Shown here: positions 17,207 to 26,088 of the stretch, piece by piece
Layout of the letters: each line of letters starts with the position of its first letter
Numbering within the stretch: the stretch's first letter is position 1
Origin: Microcystis panniformis FACHB-1757
Lineage (GTDB): Bacteria; Cyanobacteriota; Cyanobacteriia; Cyanobacteriales; Microcystaceae
Direction: 5' to 3'
Assembly: GCF_001264245.1 (NCBI RefSeq)
Contig: NZ_CP011339.1
Coordinates: 2,480,001 to 2,544,000 of the forward strand
Length of the DNA: 64,000 nt
Translations under genes and position numbers: made by a program
The notes under the pieces: model-generated
The model's database searches: none
Told to the model about the DNA's origin: nothing
What the model saw: the letters and a program-made list of their open reading frames with translations, nothing else

Positions 17207-18451
17207 GGCTCTTCTGGTTTTCGTGTGTTAATTTTTGTTATGAATTAAAGCAAGCAAACAGCTTAAGTCGAAGATGTTCAAAATTGGTAAATCCATAACT
17301 CATTCTTTTAATAAGCTTTATTTTGGTATTCATTCCCTCAATTAATCCGTTGGTTGTCTGATTTTCAAAGTAATTACAAATACCTGGCAAATGCTTCTGG
17401 ATCATCCTGGCACTACTTTCATATAATATCCCGCCTATTCTTATCCATTTTTCCAATTTTCTCTCAGCACCTCTGAACGTTCTACTACTTTGATAAATTT
17501 GTCTAATTTCTTCTTTCATTTCCCCGGCTATTCCTAAGCATGGATGTTCTTTCAGAATAACTTCTAGTTGTTGTTTTTGCTCGTCCTTTAAGTCCTCTTT
17601 ATTCTTCCATAATAAATGAGGTAATCCTTTTTCATGCACCCCCATTAACTTTCTCAATTTATTAAGCTCGTCATTGATGATAGCCATTACATGAAAACGG
17701 TCATAGATGATTTTAGCATTGGGAAATAATTCCTTGATCACTGCTGTAAATCCTGACCACATATCGACGCTCACTTCTTTCACTTTCTCCCGAACTGCGT
17801 CTGGCTGTGCTTTTAAGGCTTCCATTAATTCTTCTTGCTTATGTCCTTTAATCACATCTAGTAAAATTTTCTTGTCCATATCTACGACCGTTGTGATGAA
17901 ATCTTTATGTCCTTTTAAGTTACTAAATTCATCTAAGCTTATTCGTTCTGGTGCTTCCCACTCTTCCTTTTCTAGTTCTTTAGCACAGTGATTAAATATT
18001 AACTCAACTTCTGACCATCCTAACCCTTCTTCTCGACTTATTTCTTCGATGCTACAATTTTTTACTCTCTCATAAATCATCGATTCATAGCGAATTGTAT
18101 GATGCTGTCTTAATCTCATAAAACTCAGTCTTTCGCTGATATACTTTTGGCACTTTTGACAATGAAACTGACGGCGTGGTACTTCTAAATATACTGGATT
18201 ACCTAATATTGACAAGTCTCTGACTAGATTATACTCTGTCTGATTGATTCTGTCTAAGGTTTGATGGCAATTCGGACATTCAATTGTTTCATTTAAAAGA
18301 GCAAGCTTTAGGAAAATTGTCTGAGCAATTTTTTGATAATTGACCACTGTTGCATTTGGTAAATCGAGGAGTTGATCAAAATTTATCCACATAACCCACC
18401 TCCTGTTCTATGTTACTATTATACCATGCTCACACAGAACCTAGAAGAGCC
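17207..18451 (-). mobile_element. ISL3-type element copy 2 (1245 bp)
   Basis: Same ends and length as copy 1. The left flank is IS4-type copy B and the right flank is the group II intron region, with no matching direct repeat (CGTCAGGA against GATATACC). This suggests a deletion or recombination between two copies after insertion. Confidence 0.9.
17238..18392 (-). CDS. ISL3-family transposase (copy 2)
   Basis: A 384-residue protein nearly identical to the one at 11098-12252, with the same zinc-finger and DDE motifs. Two substitutions were noticed: Ala for Val near residue 15 and Gly for Trp near residue 295 (GIAGEMKEE). The frame is complete. Near-identity of the copies points to recent transposition. 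It is a possible source of transposase for the MITE-A and MITE-B families, whose outer ends match. Confidence 0.92.
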   Translation of the reverse strand: MWINFDQLLDLPNATVVNYQKIAQTIFLKLALLNETIECPNCHQTLDRINQTEYNLVRDLSILGNPVYLEVPRRQFHCQKCQKYISERLSFMRLRQHHTIRYESMIYERVKNCSIEEISREEGLGWSEVELIFNHCAKELEKEEWEAPERISLDEFSNLKGHKDFITTVVDMDKKILLDVIKGHKQEELMEALKAQPDAVREKVKEVSVDMWSGFTAVIKELFPNAKIIYDRFHVMAIINDELNKLRKLMGVHEKGLPHLLWKNKEDLKDEQKQQLEVILKEHPCLGIAGEMKEEIRQIYQSSRTFRGAERKLEKWIRIGGILYESSARMIQKHLPGICNYFENQTTNGLIEGMNTKIKLIKRMSYGFTNFEHLRLKLFACFNS

Positions 18452-19085
18452 GATATACCAAGCGTTACCCAAAAACTCGGTAAAAAGATGACATCCTAAA
18501 GGGAACAAACCAAAGGTTATGAGGAACGAAGTAACCCTATTATTACTCTTTAGTAAAGGTCGAAAACTAAGAGCAGTCAGCTAAGACGAAAACTCTGCAA
18601 TACAGCAGGTAATAGTAGGGAAAGATTGAGTCAAAAGCCAACGCCTATTTGTAACGAATAGGATATGCAGACGGACTCACGATTACATGGAATGAAAAGT
18701 TGTAAGTAGTAATGTAAAAGTTATGACCACTGTTCAACAGATGGATAAATGGAAGACTTGGCAAGACATCAATTGGAAAAAGGTTGAACGTCAGGTTTTT
18801 AAGTTACAAAAACGAATTTTCAGAGCGTCTAGTTGTGGAGATGTCAAGAAGGTTCACAGACTCCAAAAATTATTGTTAAAGTCCTACAGTGCTAAAGCGT
18901 TAGCGGTGCGTAGAGTAACCCAAGACAATCAAGGAAAGAAAACCGCAGGTGTGGATGGAGTTAAATCTCTAACCCCAAAACAACGGTTAACCCTAATGAC
19001 TGAACTAAACTTGGGAACAAAGGTCAAACCCACACGCCGAGTATGGATTCCCAAACCCAACGGCGAAAAACGACCTTTAGGAATA

Positions 19086-19176
19086 AGTAGTCATGCAAAA
19101 TTAATTACCTGCCCGATCGAGCTAAAACCCTTACGGGGCAATGATCGTCATGTGTAAATAATTTTGCCTAGGTACT
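19086..19176. mobile_element. MITE-C copy in the maturase gene (91 bp, TA site)
   Basis: Starts AGTAGTCATGCAAAATTA and ends in the inverse of AGTACCTAGGCAAAATTA, flanked by TA on each side. Excision at TA restores Gly-Ile-Pro-Thr-Met-Lys of the reverse transcriptase. Further 91-bp copies are at 55653, 56475 and 63397. Confidence 0.9.
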
Positions 19177-19831
19177 TACCTACCATGAAAGACCGTGCCT
19201 TACAAGCACTAGCTAAACTGGTACTAGAACCAGAGTGGGAAGCCAAATTCGAGCCTAACAGCTATGGATTTAGAGTAGGACGCTCTTGTCACGATGCTAT
19301 AGCAGGGATATTCCAAGCCATTAACAAAAAGGCAAAGTATGTTCTTGATGCAGATATAGCTAAATGCTTTGACCGCATTGACCATCAAAAACTGTTAGAA
19401 AAACTTAACACCTACCCAACCATGAGGAAACAAATCAAATCATGGTTAAAAGCAGGAGTCATAGACGACAAACAGTTATTCCCAACCTCAGAAGGTACAC
19501 CGCAAGGCGGAGTGTTATCGCCATTATTGGCAAATATAGCACTTCATGGGTTAGAGGAATTGGTTATGAATCTAGCACCCTCATTTGACATGAAACGCAA
19601 AGACGGGACACAAATGAGTGTTAGAGACAAAATAAAATCAGTGACCTTAATCCGATATGCAGACGATTTTGTGGTACTACATGAAAACCTAGGGGTTATT
19701 CTCCTAATCAAAAAGGAAATAGAGGGATGGTTACAAAACATCGGACTTGAGTTAAAACCAAGTAAAACAAGAATAGCCCACACACTGAGAGAACATGAAA
19801 GCGAACAAGCTGGATTCGACTTTCTAGGGTT

Positions 19832-20018
19832 GGTTCTTCGTTACTTGGTATGGTTCGATAGGGGGGCATAAATCGACTAAATCCTTATCTGGCAAGAGAC
19901 TTAATTGATTAGTTCGCTCTAGATAAAAAACAATTGACAAAAATCGCTAAATGCCTTTCTCTATAAGGGTTCCATCCCTTATAACCCCCGTCCATTGCAT
20001 AACACAAACCGAAGAGCC
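19832..20018. mobile_element. MITE-B copy in the maturase gene (187 bp)
   Basis: Starts GGTTCTTCGTTACTTGGTA and ends in the inverse of GGCTCTTCGGTTTGTGTTAT. The 8-bp direct repeat CTAGGGTT is on both sides (19824-19831 and 20019-20026). Other full-length copies are at 48176, 61482 and 62670. The GGCTCTTC ends resemble ISL3 ends. Confidence 0.9.
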
Positions 20019-20110
20019 CTAGGGTTTAATATAAGACAATTTCCCGTCGGTAAATACACCTCGGGAAAAGTCAGAGGTAATCTGCTTGGTTTCAAAACAA
20101 TAATAACCCC

Positions 20111-20243
20111 GGCTCTTCTCGACTTTGTGTGATAATTTTTGCTTATGGAATCGTGAAATGCTTATCAGGCAAGACTTTTAGTGCTATTTGGCGGAATAAA
20201 CTATCAGTATAGACCTCGTTTCCACACAGAAACCAGAAGAGCC
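20111..20243. mobile_element. MITE-A copy 2 in the maturase gene (133 bp)
   Basis: Same 133-bp unit as at 10141. The 7-bp direct repeat TAACCCC flanks it (20104-20110 and 20244-20250). Removal restores IITPNKESQIRHYREL of the maturase. Confidence 0.9.
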
Positions 20244-20987
20244 TAACCCCTAACAAAGAGAGTCAAATAAGACACTATAGAGAACTTAAACGCATCATAA
20301 ACACCAGCAAGGGAATCAACCAAGCTGAACTCATTAAAAGGTTAAACCCTGTAATAAGAGGATGGTGCAATTACTTCTCAACAGTGGTTAGTCAGAAAAT
20401 CTTTGAAAGATTAACCCACATCCTAGGGCATAAACTCATCAAATGGGGGATAAAACGCCATCGAAACAAAGGAAGAAAGTGGATTTCTAAAAGACACTTT
20501 CACACAATAGGTGGCAATAACTGGGCTTTCACAACCAGAGAAGAAAATAATCCTCTAAGGTTGTACGAACATAGAGAAACGGAAATCCGACGCTATGTGA
20601 AGGTCAAAGGGAACGCCTCACCCTACGATGGAAACCTAGTTTATTGGAGTTCAAGAATGGGGACTCATCCCGAAATGCCAACAGAAATTTCAAAACTGTT
20701 GAAAAAGCAAAAAGGGAAATGTACTCACTGTGGACACTTCTTAAGAGATGGGGATTTAATGGAGATAGACCACATCACCCCTAAATCACTAGGGGGGAAT
20801 AACAGTTACAATAACCTCCAACTTCTTCATCGACATTGCCATGATGAAAAGACAGCCAATGATGGCAGTCTAGGCAACAAATCTGACTGCAATAGTGTCA
20901 AGCCAGAACCGCCCATACCAGATAATTACATCTGGGTAAAGGATATGTTGGTAATGACGTAGGAATGACAAACCCCGTGTAGTTGAG

Positions 20988-21021
20988 GAGCGGAATGACG
21001 AGAAATTGTCACGTTCCGTTT
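20988..21021 (+). ncRNA. Group II intron domain V
   Basis: A 34-nt hairpin with all expected parts. The lower stem GAGCGGAA pairs with TTCCGTTT and contains the AGC triad. A two-base CG bulge lies on the 3' side. The upper stem TGACGA pairs with TTGTCA and is closed by a GAAA tetraloop. This is the catalytic centre of the intron ribozyme and looks intact. Confidence 0.9.
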
Positions 21022-21056
21022 TGTAGAGCAGTAGGAGAGGCGACTCTCTTACTGAC

Positions 21057-21299
21057 TTTAATTATCAAGGTCGCCGGTGGGCAATCGGAGACCTTAAAAA
21101 ACGGACGGGTCGGACAGCATAAGACTTCTGTTAAAGAAGCAGCGTCCTGTGAAGCGTCAACCCCATTGACGCGACCATCCTAAAAAGGTGGCGTGGTGAG
21201 GAATCACCGTCCGTTTACGGCGGTGAGGATGTCAACGACAAAAATAAGCTAAACTAACGGCAAAGATAATAGGTTTTGATTTTTTCCTTGGGATTACTT
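21057..21299 (+). other. Structured non-coding stretch before a split gene
   Basis: The stretch downstream of the intron holds several possible hairpins, for example GGTGA-GGAA-TCACC (about 21195-21208) followed by CACCGTC-CGTTTAC-GGCGGTG. It could be the tail of a second group II intron or part of the same one if the true 3' end lies further down. No protein-coding frame is convincing. Confidence 0.35.
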
Positions 21300-21914
21300 A
21301 TGGACGGTATCTGTACCTTAGCTAACGATCGCGTTTACGATCAATTAGTCGCCCTACTCAACAGCATCGAGGTCAATGGAGGAAAAGCTCTTCCTGTTTG
21401 TGTCTATCCCTACGATGACAACATCGAACGTATCAAAGCGGAAATTGCTCAACGTCCTAACGTACAGTTGTTTGATAATCAGGAAATTATTGAACGCTGG
21501 GAAAATTTCGCCAAGTCGATTTGGGATAGCCACCCGCAAGCCCGCGAACGTTGGTTGAAATCGGGTTGCACTGACCGATATTATCGTATGGGAATGCACC
21601 ACCGTTTTATTGCTTTTGATAGTCCCTTCGATCGTTTTATCTACATGGATGGGGACACCTTGCTACTCGATGCCATTGATAAAATCTTCGCTATTCTAGA
21701 TAGGCACGATTGTGTTGTTTATGACTTTCAGCACAAAGATCCCACTCATGTCTATGAAGTTTCTCAACCAAAATTATTCGAGGTTTTTTCCCGTGATCGT
21801 ATCGAAAAGGAGATTTTTTGTGCAGGTTTCTACGCTTCTAAAACTGGTTTATTAGATGAAAATCAGCGAGATTGGCTCATAGAACAATTGCGAGCAGGAG
21901 AAGCGGAAATTCTC

Positions 21915-23189
21915 CTGAGAGGGGGACAAGCGAGCTAGAAGGTAGATAGGGCAAGCGATATCGCTCTTTGTCCTTTGATGTAATCCTTCAACCGATAGCG
22001 GCTAATTTGCATTAACTCTTCTATATTTTTTTGGAACATTTGATGTAGCTGGAGCCAATGATAGAGATGTTGACCCACATAAAAACTACTGTGTCTGCGT
22101 TGACCTTTATATCTTTTTTCAGGTCTTGTGACATATTTTTGGATTCCCATATCCTTAATTTTTTTACCTTGCAGTGTGGCACTTGTATAGGCGATAGCTA
22201 TAACAATTATCAGCTTTGATAAGTATTGCGGTGCTAATTGAGAACCTTCTAAGCTATAGCCTCCCGACTTAAAATCTCGGAACATCTCCTCAATATCAAA
22301 TCTTTTTTGATAGGCAATTATTGCCGTCTCTAAATCCCCAAAATTTGTCAGAATATACCAAGGTTCTTTTGTTTGAAAACCCCGATAGGTTTTTTTCCAC
22401 TTACCAGCTAAGTTAAACTGTCCAAATCCCTGCTCTTTTGTAATATTGACATCATTCAAAAATAGTTGAGTTCCTGGACTTAAACCTAACTCTCTCATTT
22501 CTTGATAAATTCCTTCTTTTGTCTTGACATTTGTACTTTTTTTTTGTCTTAAACAAAAGTATAAACTCTGCTCCCAAAGCCACTTTCCAAGACTGACTGA
22601 GCAAAATTCTCTATCTCCTAACACCACGATTTTATGACCTGATAGCACCTTCAATATTTTCCCCAATACTCGCTGCTGTTCTTCGAGATTACTACTTCCT
22701 TTTTTATCCAATATCTCCCAATAGATTGGGATGGCTCTCTTGTCATAAATTAGACTCACCATCAAGATATTAATTGCTCCCCAACTCGTTCGGTCTATGG
22801 CAATATATACTAATCCTTTTATTGTGAATCTCTCCTGCTGTTTTAACATCTCTTTTAAGCAGAGAAACCAGATTTTTTCAATATTCAGAATTTCCAGCTT
22901 TAAAAATCTTTTTAGTTTTTTTCTCCGACTCTCAAACAGGATTGGTATTGGTAAGGCTTCAGCTAATATCTCTAACTTTGCTTGCTTCAATATTTGCAAG
23001 GTTCCAACTACCATTAACAACAGTAGATATCTGGCTCGCCCCAGTTCATTTTCTAACACTTTCTGGTATAGTTCACTTATCATTTTCGTTATTTAGGTCA
23101 TATATGGTAAATATGACTTATCTTTTTTTGGAGTCTGTGTCTGTATTCCATGCTACATAAGCTTTTCAGCTGGCTTGTCCCCCTGTCAG
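21915..23189 (-). mobile_element. IS4-family element (1275 bp) with 9-bp target duplication
   Basis: Both ends read CTGA(G/C)AGGGGGACAAGC. The direct repeat GAAATTCTC is at 21906-21914 and 23190-23198. It carries one intact transposase gene on the minus strand. It is a different IS4-type lineage from copies A, B and C. Confidence 0.9.
21935..23083 (-). CDS. IS4-family transposase
   Basis: An intact 382-residue protein. The catalytic segments are YIAIDRTSWGAINIL (first Asp), KIVVLGDREFCSVSLGKWL (second Asp) and the box AYQKRFDIEEMFRDFKSGGY, which fits Y-(2)-R-(3)-E-(6)-K exactly. It spans nearly the whole element. No frame break is seen, so the element may be mobile and its insertion recent. 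Confidence 0.92.
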   Translation of the reverse strand: MISELYQKVLENELGRARYLLLLMVVGTLQILKQAKLEILAEALPIPILFESRRKKLKRFLKLEILNIEKIWFLCLKEMLKQQERFTIKGLVYIAIDRTSWGAINILMVSLIYDKRAIPIYWEILDKKGSSNLEEQQRVLGKILKVLSGHKIVVLGDREFCSVSLGKWLWEQSLYFCLRQKKSTNVKTKEGIYQEMRELGLSPGTQLFLNDVNITKEQGFGQFNLAGKWKKTYRGFQTKEPWYILTNFGDLETAIIAYQKRFDIEEMFRDFKSGGYSLEGSQLAPQYLSKLIIVIAIAYTSATLQGKKIKDMGIQKYVTRPEKRYKGQRRHSSFYVGQHLYHWLQLHQMFQKNIEELMQISRYRLKDYIKGQRAISLALSTF

Positions 23190-23788
23190 GAAATTCTCTA
23201 TCCGATGGCTCCCGATCAAACTATCGTCAATTATATGATGATGCGCTCAAATTTTTCTATATATAATCTAGCTCTTCAATTGCCTAAAGAAGAACGCACC
23301 GGCTGCTGTGTCACCTCTCCCCATTTTCAGGCTTTAGATAATATTCTTTACGATCAGGGCAAACGGTTGACATACCTTCACTACATCGGTTTATCTTCCT
23401 CTCTGTTCACTCGACTTTGTAGCGGTGAAAATCTCGATTTTCCCTATCGAGATATTTTCTTACACTATCGTTATCTCTACGAACCTAGTCAACGTCCTAT
23501 ATTTACCGGTAGTCCCAAACCCTATCAACCACCGACCCCTACCTTTTGGCAAAAAGTAACCAGAAAACTCGGCTTAGGAAAATAATAATTACAGTCATTT
23601 CAATTATTAAGATTGAATCGTATCAGACTTATCCGAAATGACTATACATTTTCAAGGTCTAATCTTCTGCATAAGAAGAGTCCAAGCGAAAAAAAGCCAA
23701 AAAGTAGCGGAATGTATAACGCGCCACTACATCTCAGAAAAAACCTCTTACAATAGAGACAAATCAGAGATCAATGGGGGTGAACGTC

Positions 23789-23989
23789 ATGTTAGTGATT
23801 TTAACCGACGAACACATTCTCGATACGGGTTCTGTCTGTCAGGGCTGTCTTTTAGCCAACCAGCAGGGACAACCCCGGTGGCGAGAGGGTAAACTAGGCT
23901 GTGGTCACTCCTTGGGTAAAGGAGGAAGCCAACAGCCCAATCTCTACGAGTGTCAGATGGGCTTTACAATTGCTAATATTGAAGGCTAA
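23789..23989 (+). CDS. Small conserved CxxC protein
   Basis: A 66-residue protein: MLVILTDEHILDTGSVCQGC, then QPRWREGKLGCGHSLGKG and LYECQMGFTIANI. Four Cys residues (CQGC plus two later) could bind zinc or a cofactor. I recall similar short proteins in many cyanobacteria but know no function. The ATG at 23789 follows GGGGGTG, a fair ribosome-binding site; an ATG five codons upstream is in frame. Confidence 0.68.
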   Translation: MLVILTDEHILDTGSVCQGCLLANQQGQPRWREGKLGCGHSLGKGGSQQPNLYECQMGFTIANIEG

Positions 23990-24079
23990 TCAGACCTTTT
24001 AAATGCTCAACTTAGAGTTGAGTTAGGGGGATTTTCCTGGCAATCAGAGGAAAGAATCAAGGCTATTACTAATCCCCAA

Positions 24080-24901
24080 TTAGATACAATGACAATAATG
24101 GCTGAGGGTTTCGTAGCATCGCTCGTAGGCTTTTTGGGCTTGGGTTAAAACAGCGTCGGAAATTTCTATGTCTAATTTTCTGGCTTGTTTAATAATTTTA
24201 CCCGCTCTGATATTCTCGGAAGAATCTCCTATACCGCGAGTGCCAGTGGTTTTTAAAACTCGATATTCTTCAGAAAATCCCGTTTTAGTATCGAGATGAC
24301 TCTGTAAACTATTAAAGACCAATTGACTTTGGTTTAATACCTGATCGTGGGTGATAAATAAACTCTTTTCTTTGCTGTTAATTAATTGAGCATAACTTTC
24401 TAAGGTGGCTAAACGACCGGTATAATAACCCAGGGCGTGCTGCTCGTTTTGATGGGGTTTAATATCTAGAATACTAGCTAAAGTGCGCTGCGGTTCTCGT
24501 AGTAAAAATATGGTCTTAACCGGATCAGATTGCAAAAAACTATGATCTAAAAACTTCTGATCATGAAGAACTTTATCTAAAATATATTTATGATTCATGT
24601 TTAAATCTTTCAACCGCCAGTAGAGTTGAAACATTAAAGTTTTAAAATCCTGTTCACTCTCATAAACCAGATGAGTTTCGCCAAAACCGATAATTTCAGG
24701 ATTAGAATTGAGGATATGGGTCAATAAAGACGAACCCGATCGCATATGGCTAAGGATAAATAAAACCTGATAGGGTTGGGGACGAAAGAGGATTTTATAG
24801 GGGTCTTTGGGTATATCAATGCGTGCCTGAAAATACTTATAAGTTAAACGATGGGTTAAACCCTGCCAAGATTGGGGTAAGCGATCGAGGGCTATAGTCA
24901 T
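24080..24901 (-). CDS. Sulfotransferase family protein
   Basis: A 273-residue protein. The 5'-phosphosulfate-binding loop is VLFILSHMRSGSSLLTHIL (residues about 46-64), as in PAPS-dependent sulfotransferases, and a 3'-phosphate-binding stretch is IFLLREPQRTLASIL. The family moves a sulfo group from PAPS to a hydroxyl, often of a glycan or lipid. It is monocistronic on the minus strand, between two transferase-like genes, so a polysaccharide substrate is a reasonable inference. No signal peptide; cytosolic. Confidence 0.82.
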   Translation of the reverse strand: MTIALDRLPQSWQGLTHRLTYKYFQARIDIPKDPYKILFRPQPYQVLFILSHMRSGSSLLTHILNSNPEIIGFGETHLVYESEQDFKTLMFQLYWRLKDLNMNHKYILDKVLHDQKFLDHSFLQSDPVKTIFLLREPQRTLASILDIKPHQNEQHALGYYTGRLATLESYAQLINSKEKSLFITHDQVLNQSQLVFNSLQSHLDTKTGFSEEYRVLKTTGTRGIGDSSENIRAGKIIKQARKLDIEISDAVLTQAQKAYERCYETLSHYCHCI

Positions 24902-24991
24902 AGGTTAATCAGGAATTGTGTCAACTTGTCGCTAAGATTCCCCTATAATGTATCCCATTTAAGACCCAAACAAAAGTGAGGTTTATACAAA

Positions 24992-25933
24992 ATGGGATTG
25001 CCAAGTTGTTCGCTCTGGTTTTTTACGGCGCGAACCGATGTCTGGTTTATGATGAACACTATTCCCCATCTAGTCAAAATGAGTCAGTTTCCCTTCGAGG
25101 AAAAGGTACTGGCTATTGACACGGCCCCTTTAAGCGGGGAAAAGGTTAATCGCCCCGGACTGGGTACAATGGAGGAGTTAAGAGCCTGTGCTGAAAAATT
25201 AGTTAAAGATGGCATAATCGATCGCCTAGTGGATTTTAACTACGATCCCAGCTATCGTCAGCGCATCTATCAAAAGCATTTCGGCAGTCCCCTCCGTTCC
25301 ACCCATAACTACAAAGGTTATCCGATTTTCGGCTCGATCTTCAAAATCGAGTCCTGTCGCAGCGATTATATGGTTCATTATGACAGTGACATGATGCTCT
25401 ACCAAGAACCGGATTACAGTTGGATCCGCGAAGGGATCGAGTTAATGGAAACCCATCCAGAAATGATGTTTGTGCGTCCTTTGTCCGGCCCACCCCGGCC
25501 CGATGGTACGATTTATTCTCAGCATCCTTGCACGAAAAATCCCGACGGATTCTATCAATTTAAATTTTTTGGTAGTCGTGCCTATTTACTTAATTGTCGT
25601 CGCTACGATCGCCTTTTACCGATCACCCCCCTCTGGCGCTCTTATAAAAATACCTTTCTCGATTATCTACCCGATGGTTTAAAAGCTTGGGGCAATATTT
25701 TGACCGGCAAAGGAAAACTCGACTCTTGGGAAATTATGGTTTCTCGCTCCCTAGAACAAACCAACTACTATCGCGCCACTCTCACCAATGCCAAGGGTTG
25801 GACTCTGCACCCCAACGAGCGCTCTGCCGCTTTTAGGCAAGCTTGGCCGACTATTATCGAAAAAATCGAAGCGGGTATTTACCCACCGCCCCAAGCTGGT
25901 TATTATGACCTGATTCCGGAATTATGGTATTAA
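24992..25933 (+). CDS. Glycosyltransferase-like protein of unknown acceptor
   Basis: A 313-residue protein with a central MVHYDSDMMLYQEPDYSW, a DxD-type metal site in a nucleotide-sugar-fold context. The N-terminus (SLWFFTARTDVWFMMNTIPH) and GYPIFGSIFKIESCRSDY look like the start of a GT-A fold. I cannot name the family with certainty. It is divergent from the sulfotransferase gene, sharing an upstream region of 90 bases, and converges with chlP. Together with the split gene at 21300 it suggests a glycan-modification locus. Confidence 0.68.
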   Translation: MGLPSCSLWFFTARTDVWFMMNTIPHLVKMSQFPFEEKVLAIDTAPLSGEKVNRPGLGTMEELRACAEKLVKDGIIDRLVDFNYDPSYRQRIYQKHFGSPLRSTHNYKGYPIFGSIFKIESCRSDYMVHYDSDMMLYQEPDYSWIREGIELMETHPEMMFVRPLSGPPRPDGTIYSQHPCTKNPDGFYQFKFFGSRAYLLNCRRYDRLLPITPLWRSYKNTFLDYLPDGLKAWGNILTGKGKLDSWEIMVSRSLEQTNYYRATLTNAKGWTLHPNERSAAFRQAWPTIIEKIEAGIYPPPQAGYYDLIPELWY

Positions 25934-26088
25934 AAGAGCGTTATTTCTCTAGATTTGAGGTGAGGCGGTACTTAGAGATTGCAGGTGGGGCGATATTTTT
26001 GTTTCAATTAGAGAAGACAGGAGATGAAACAACCCAAAAGAAAACCCAACCACCGCCGGAGATTGGGTTGTCTGGTTATCAATTGATT

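Larger units (their letters stand above)
18723..20962 (+). pseudogene. Group II intron reverse transcriptase/maturase, cut by three MITEs
   Basis: N-terminal RT part: GKKTAGVDGV, TRRVWIPKPNGEKRPLGI. After MITE-C: PTMKDRALQALAKLVLEPEW, YGFRVGRSCHDAI, EGTPQGGVLSPLLANIALHG and the active site IRYADDFVVLH. After MITE-B: FNIRQFPVGKYTSGKVRG. After MITE-A: the maturase X domain (LIKRLNPVIRGWCNYFSTVV) and an HNH endonuclease (CTHCGHFLRDGDLMEIDHI, NLQLLHRHCHDEKT). Removing the three MITEs with one duplication each leaves exactly 604 codons in frame, a normal length for this family. As it stands no full protein can be made. Confidence 0.92.
18452..21056 (+). mobile_element. Group II intron with maturase gene, invaded by MITEs
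   Basis: The region holds a leader of about 270 bases, a reverse transcriptase/maturase/HNH gene (18723-20962) and a recognisable domain V (20988-21021) followed by a domain VI-like hairpin (AGTAGGAGAG, GCGA loop, CTCTCTTACT) ending near 21056. I could not find a GUGYG-type 5' end; it may have been removed with the boundary of ISL3-type copy 2. Three MITEs lie in the coding part, so the intron is almost certainly dead. Confidence 0.82.
21300..23585 (+). pseudogene. Glycosyltransferase-like gene split by an IS4-family element
   Basis: The first half runs from ATG 21300 (MDGICTLANDRVYDQLVALL) through PFDRFIYMDGDTLLLDAIDK, which holds a DxD-like motif, to EAEIL. The second half resumes after the insertion as YPMAPDQTIVNYMMMRSNFS and ends near QKVTRKLGLGK. 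Removing the 1275-bp element and one 9-bp duplication gives 333 residues. The DxD motif suggests a nucleotide-sugar-dependent transferase; the acceptor is unknown. It lies near a sulfotransferase and another transferase-like gene, which suggests a surface-glycan role. Confidence 0.82.

Noticed and set aside
20983..21183. A 66-residue frame across the intron end
   Set aside because: It covers domain V and VI of the intron, which explain the sequence better.
23638..23892. An 84-residue frame overlapping the small CxxC protein
   Set aside because: The other frame has a conserved Cys pattern and a ribosome-binding site; this one does not.
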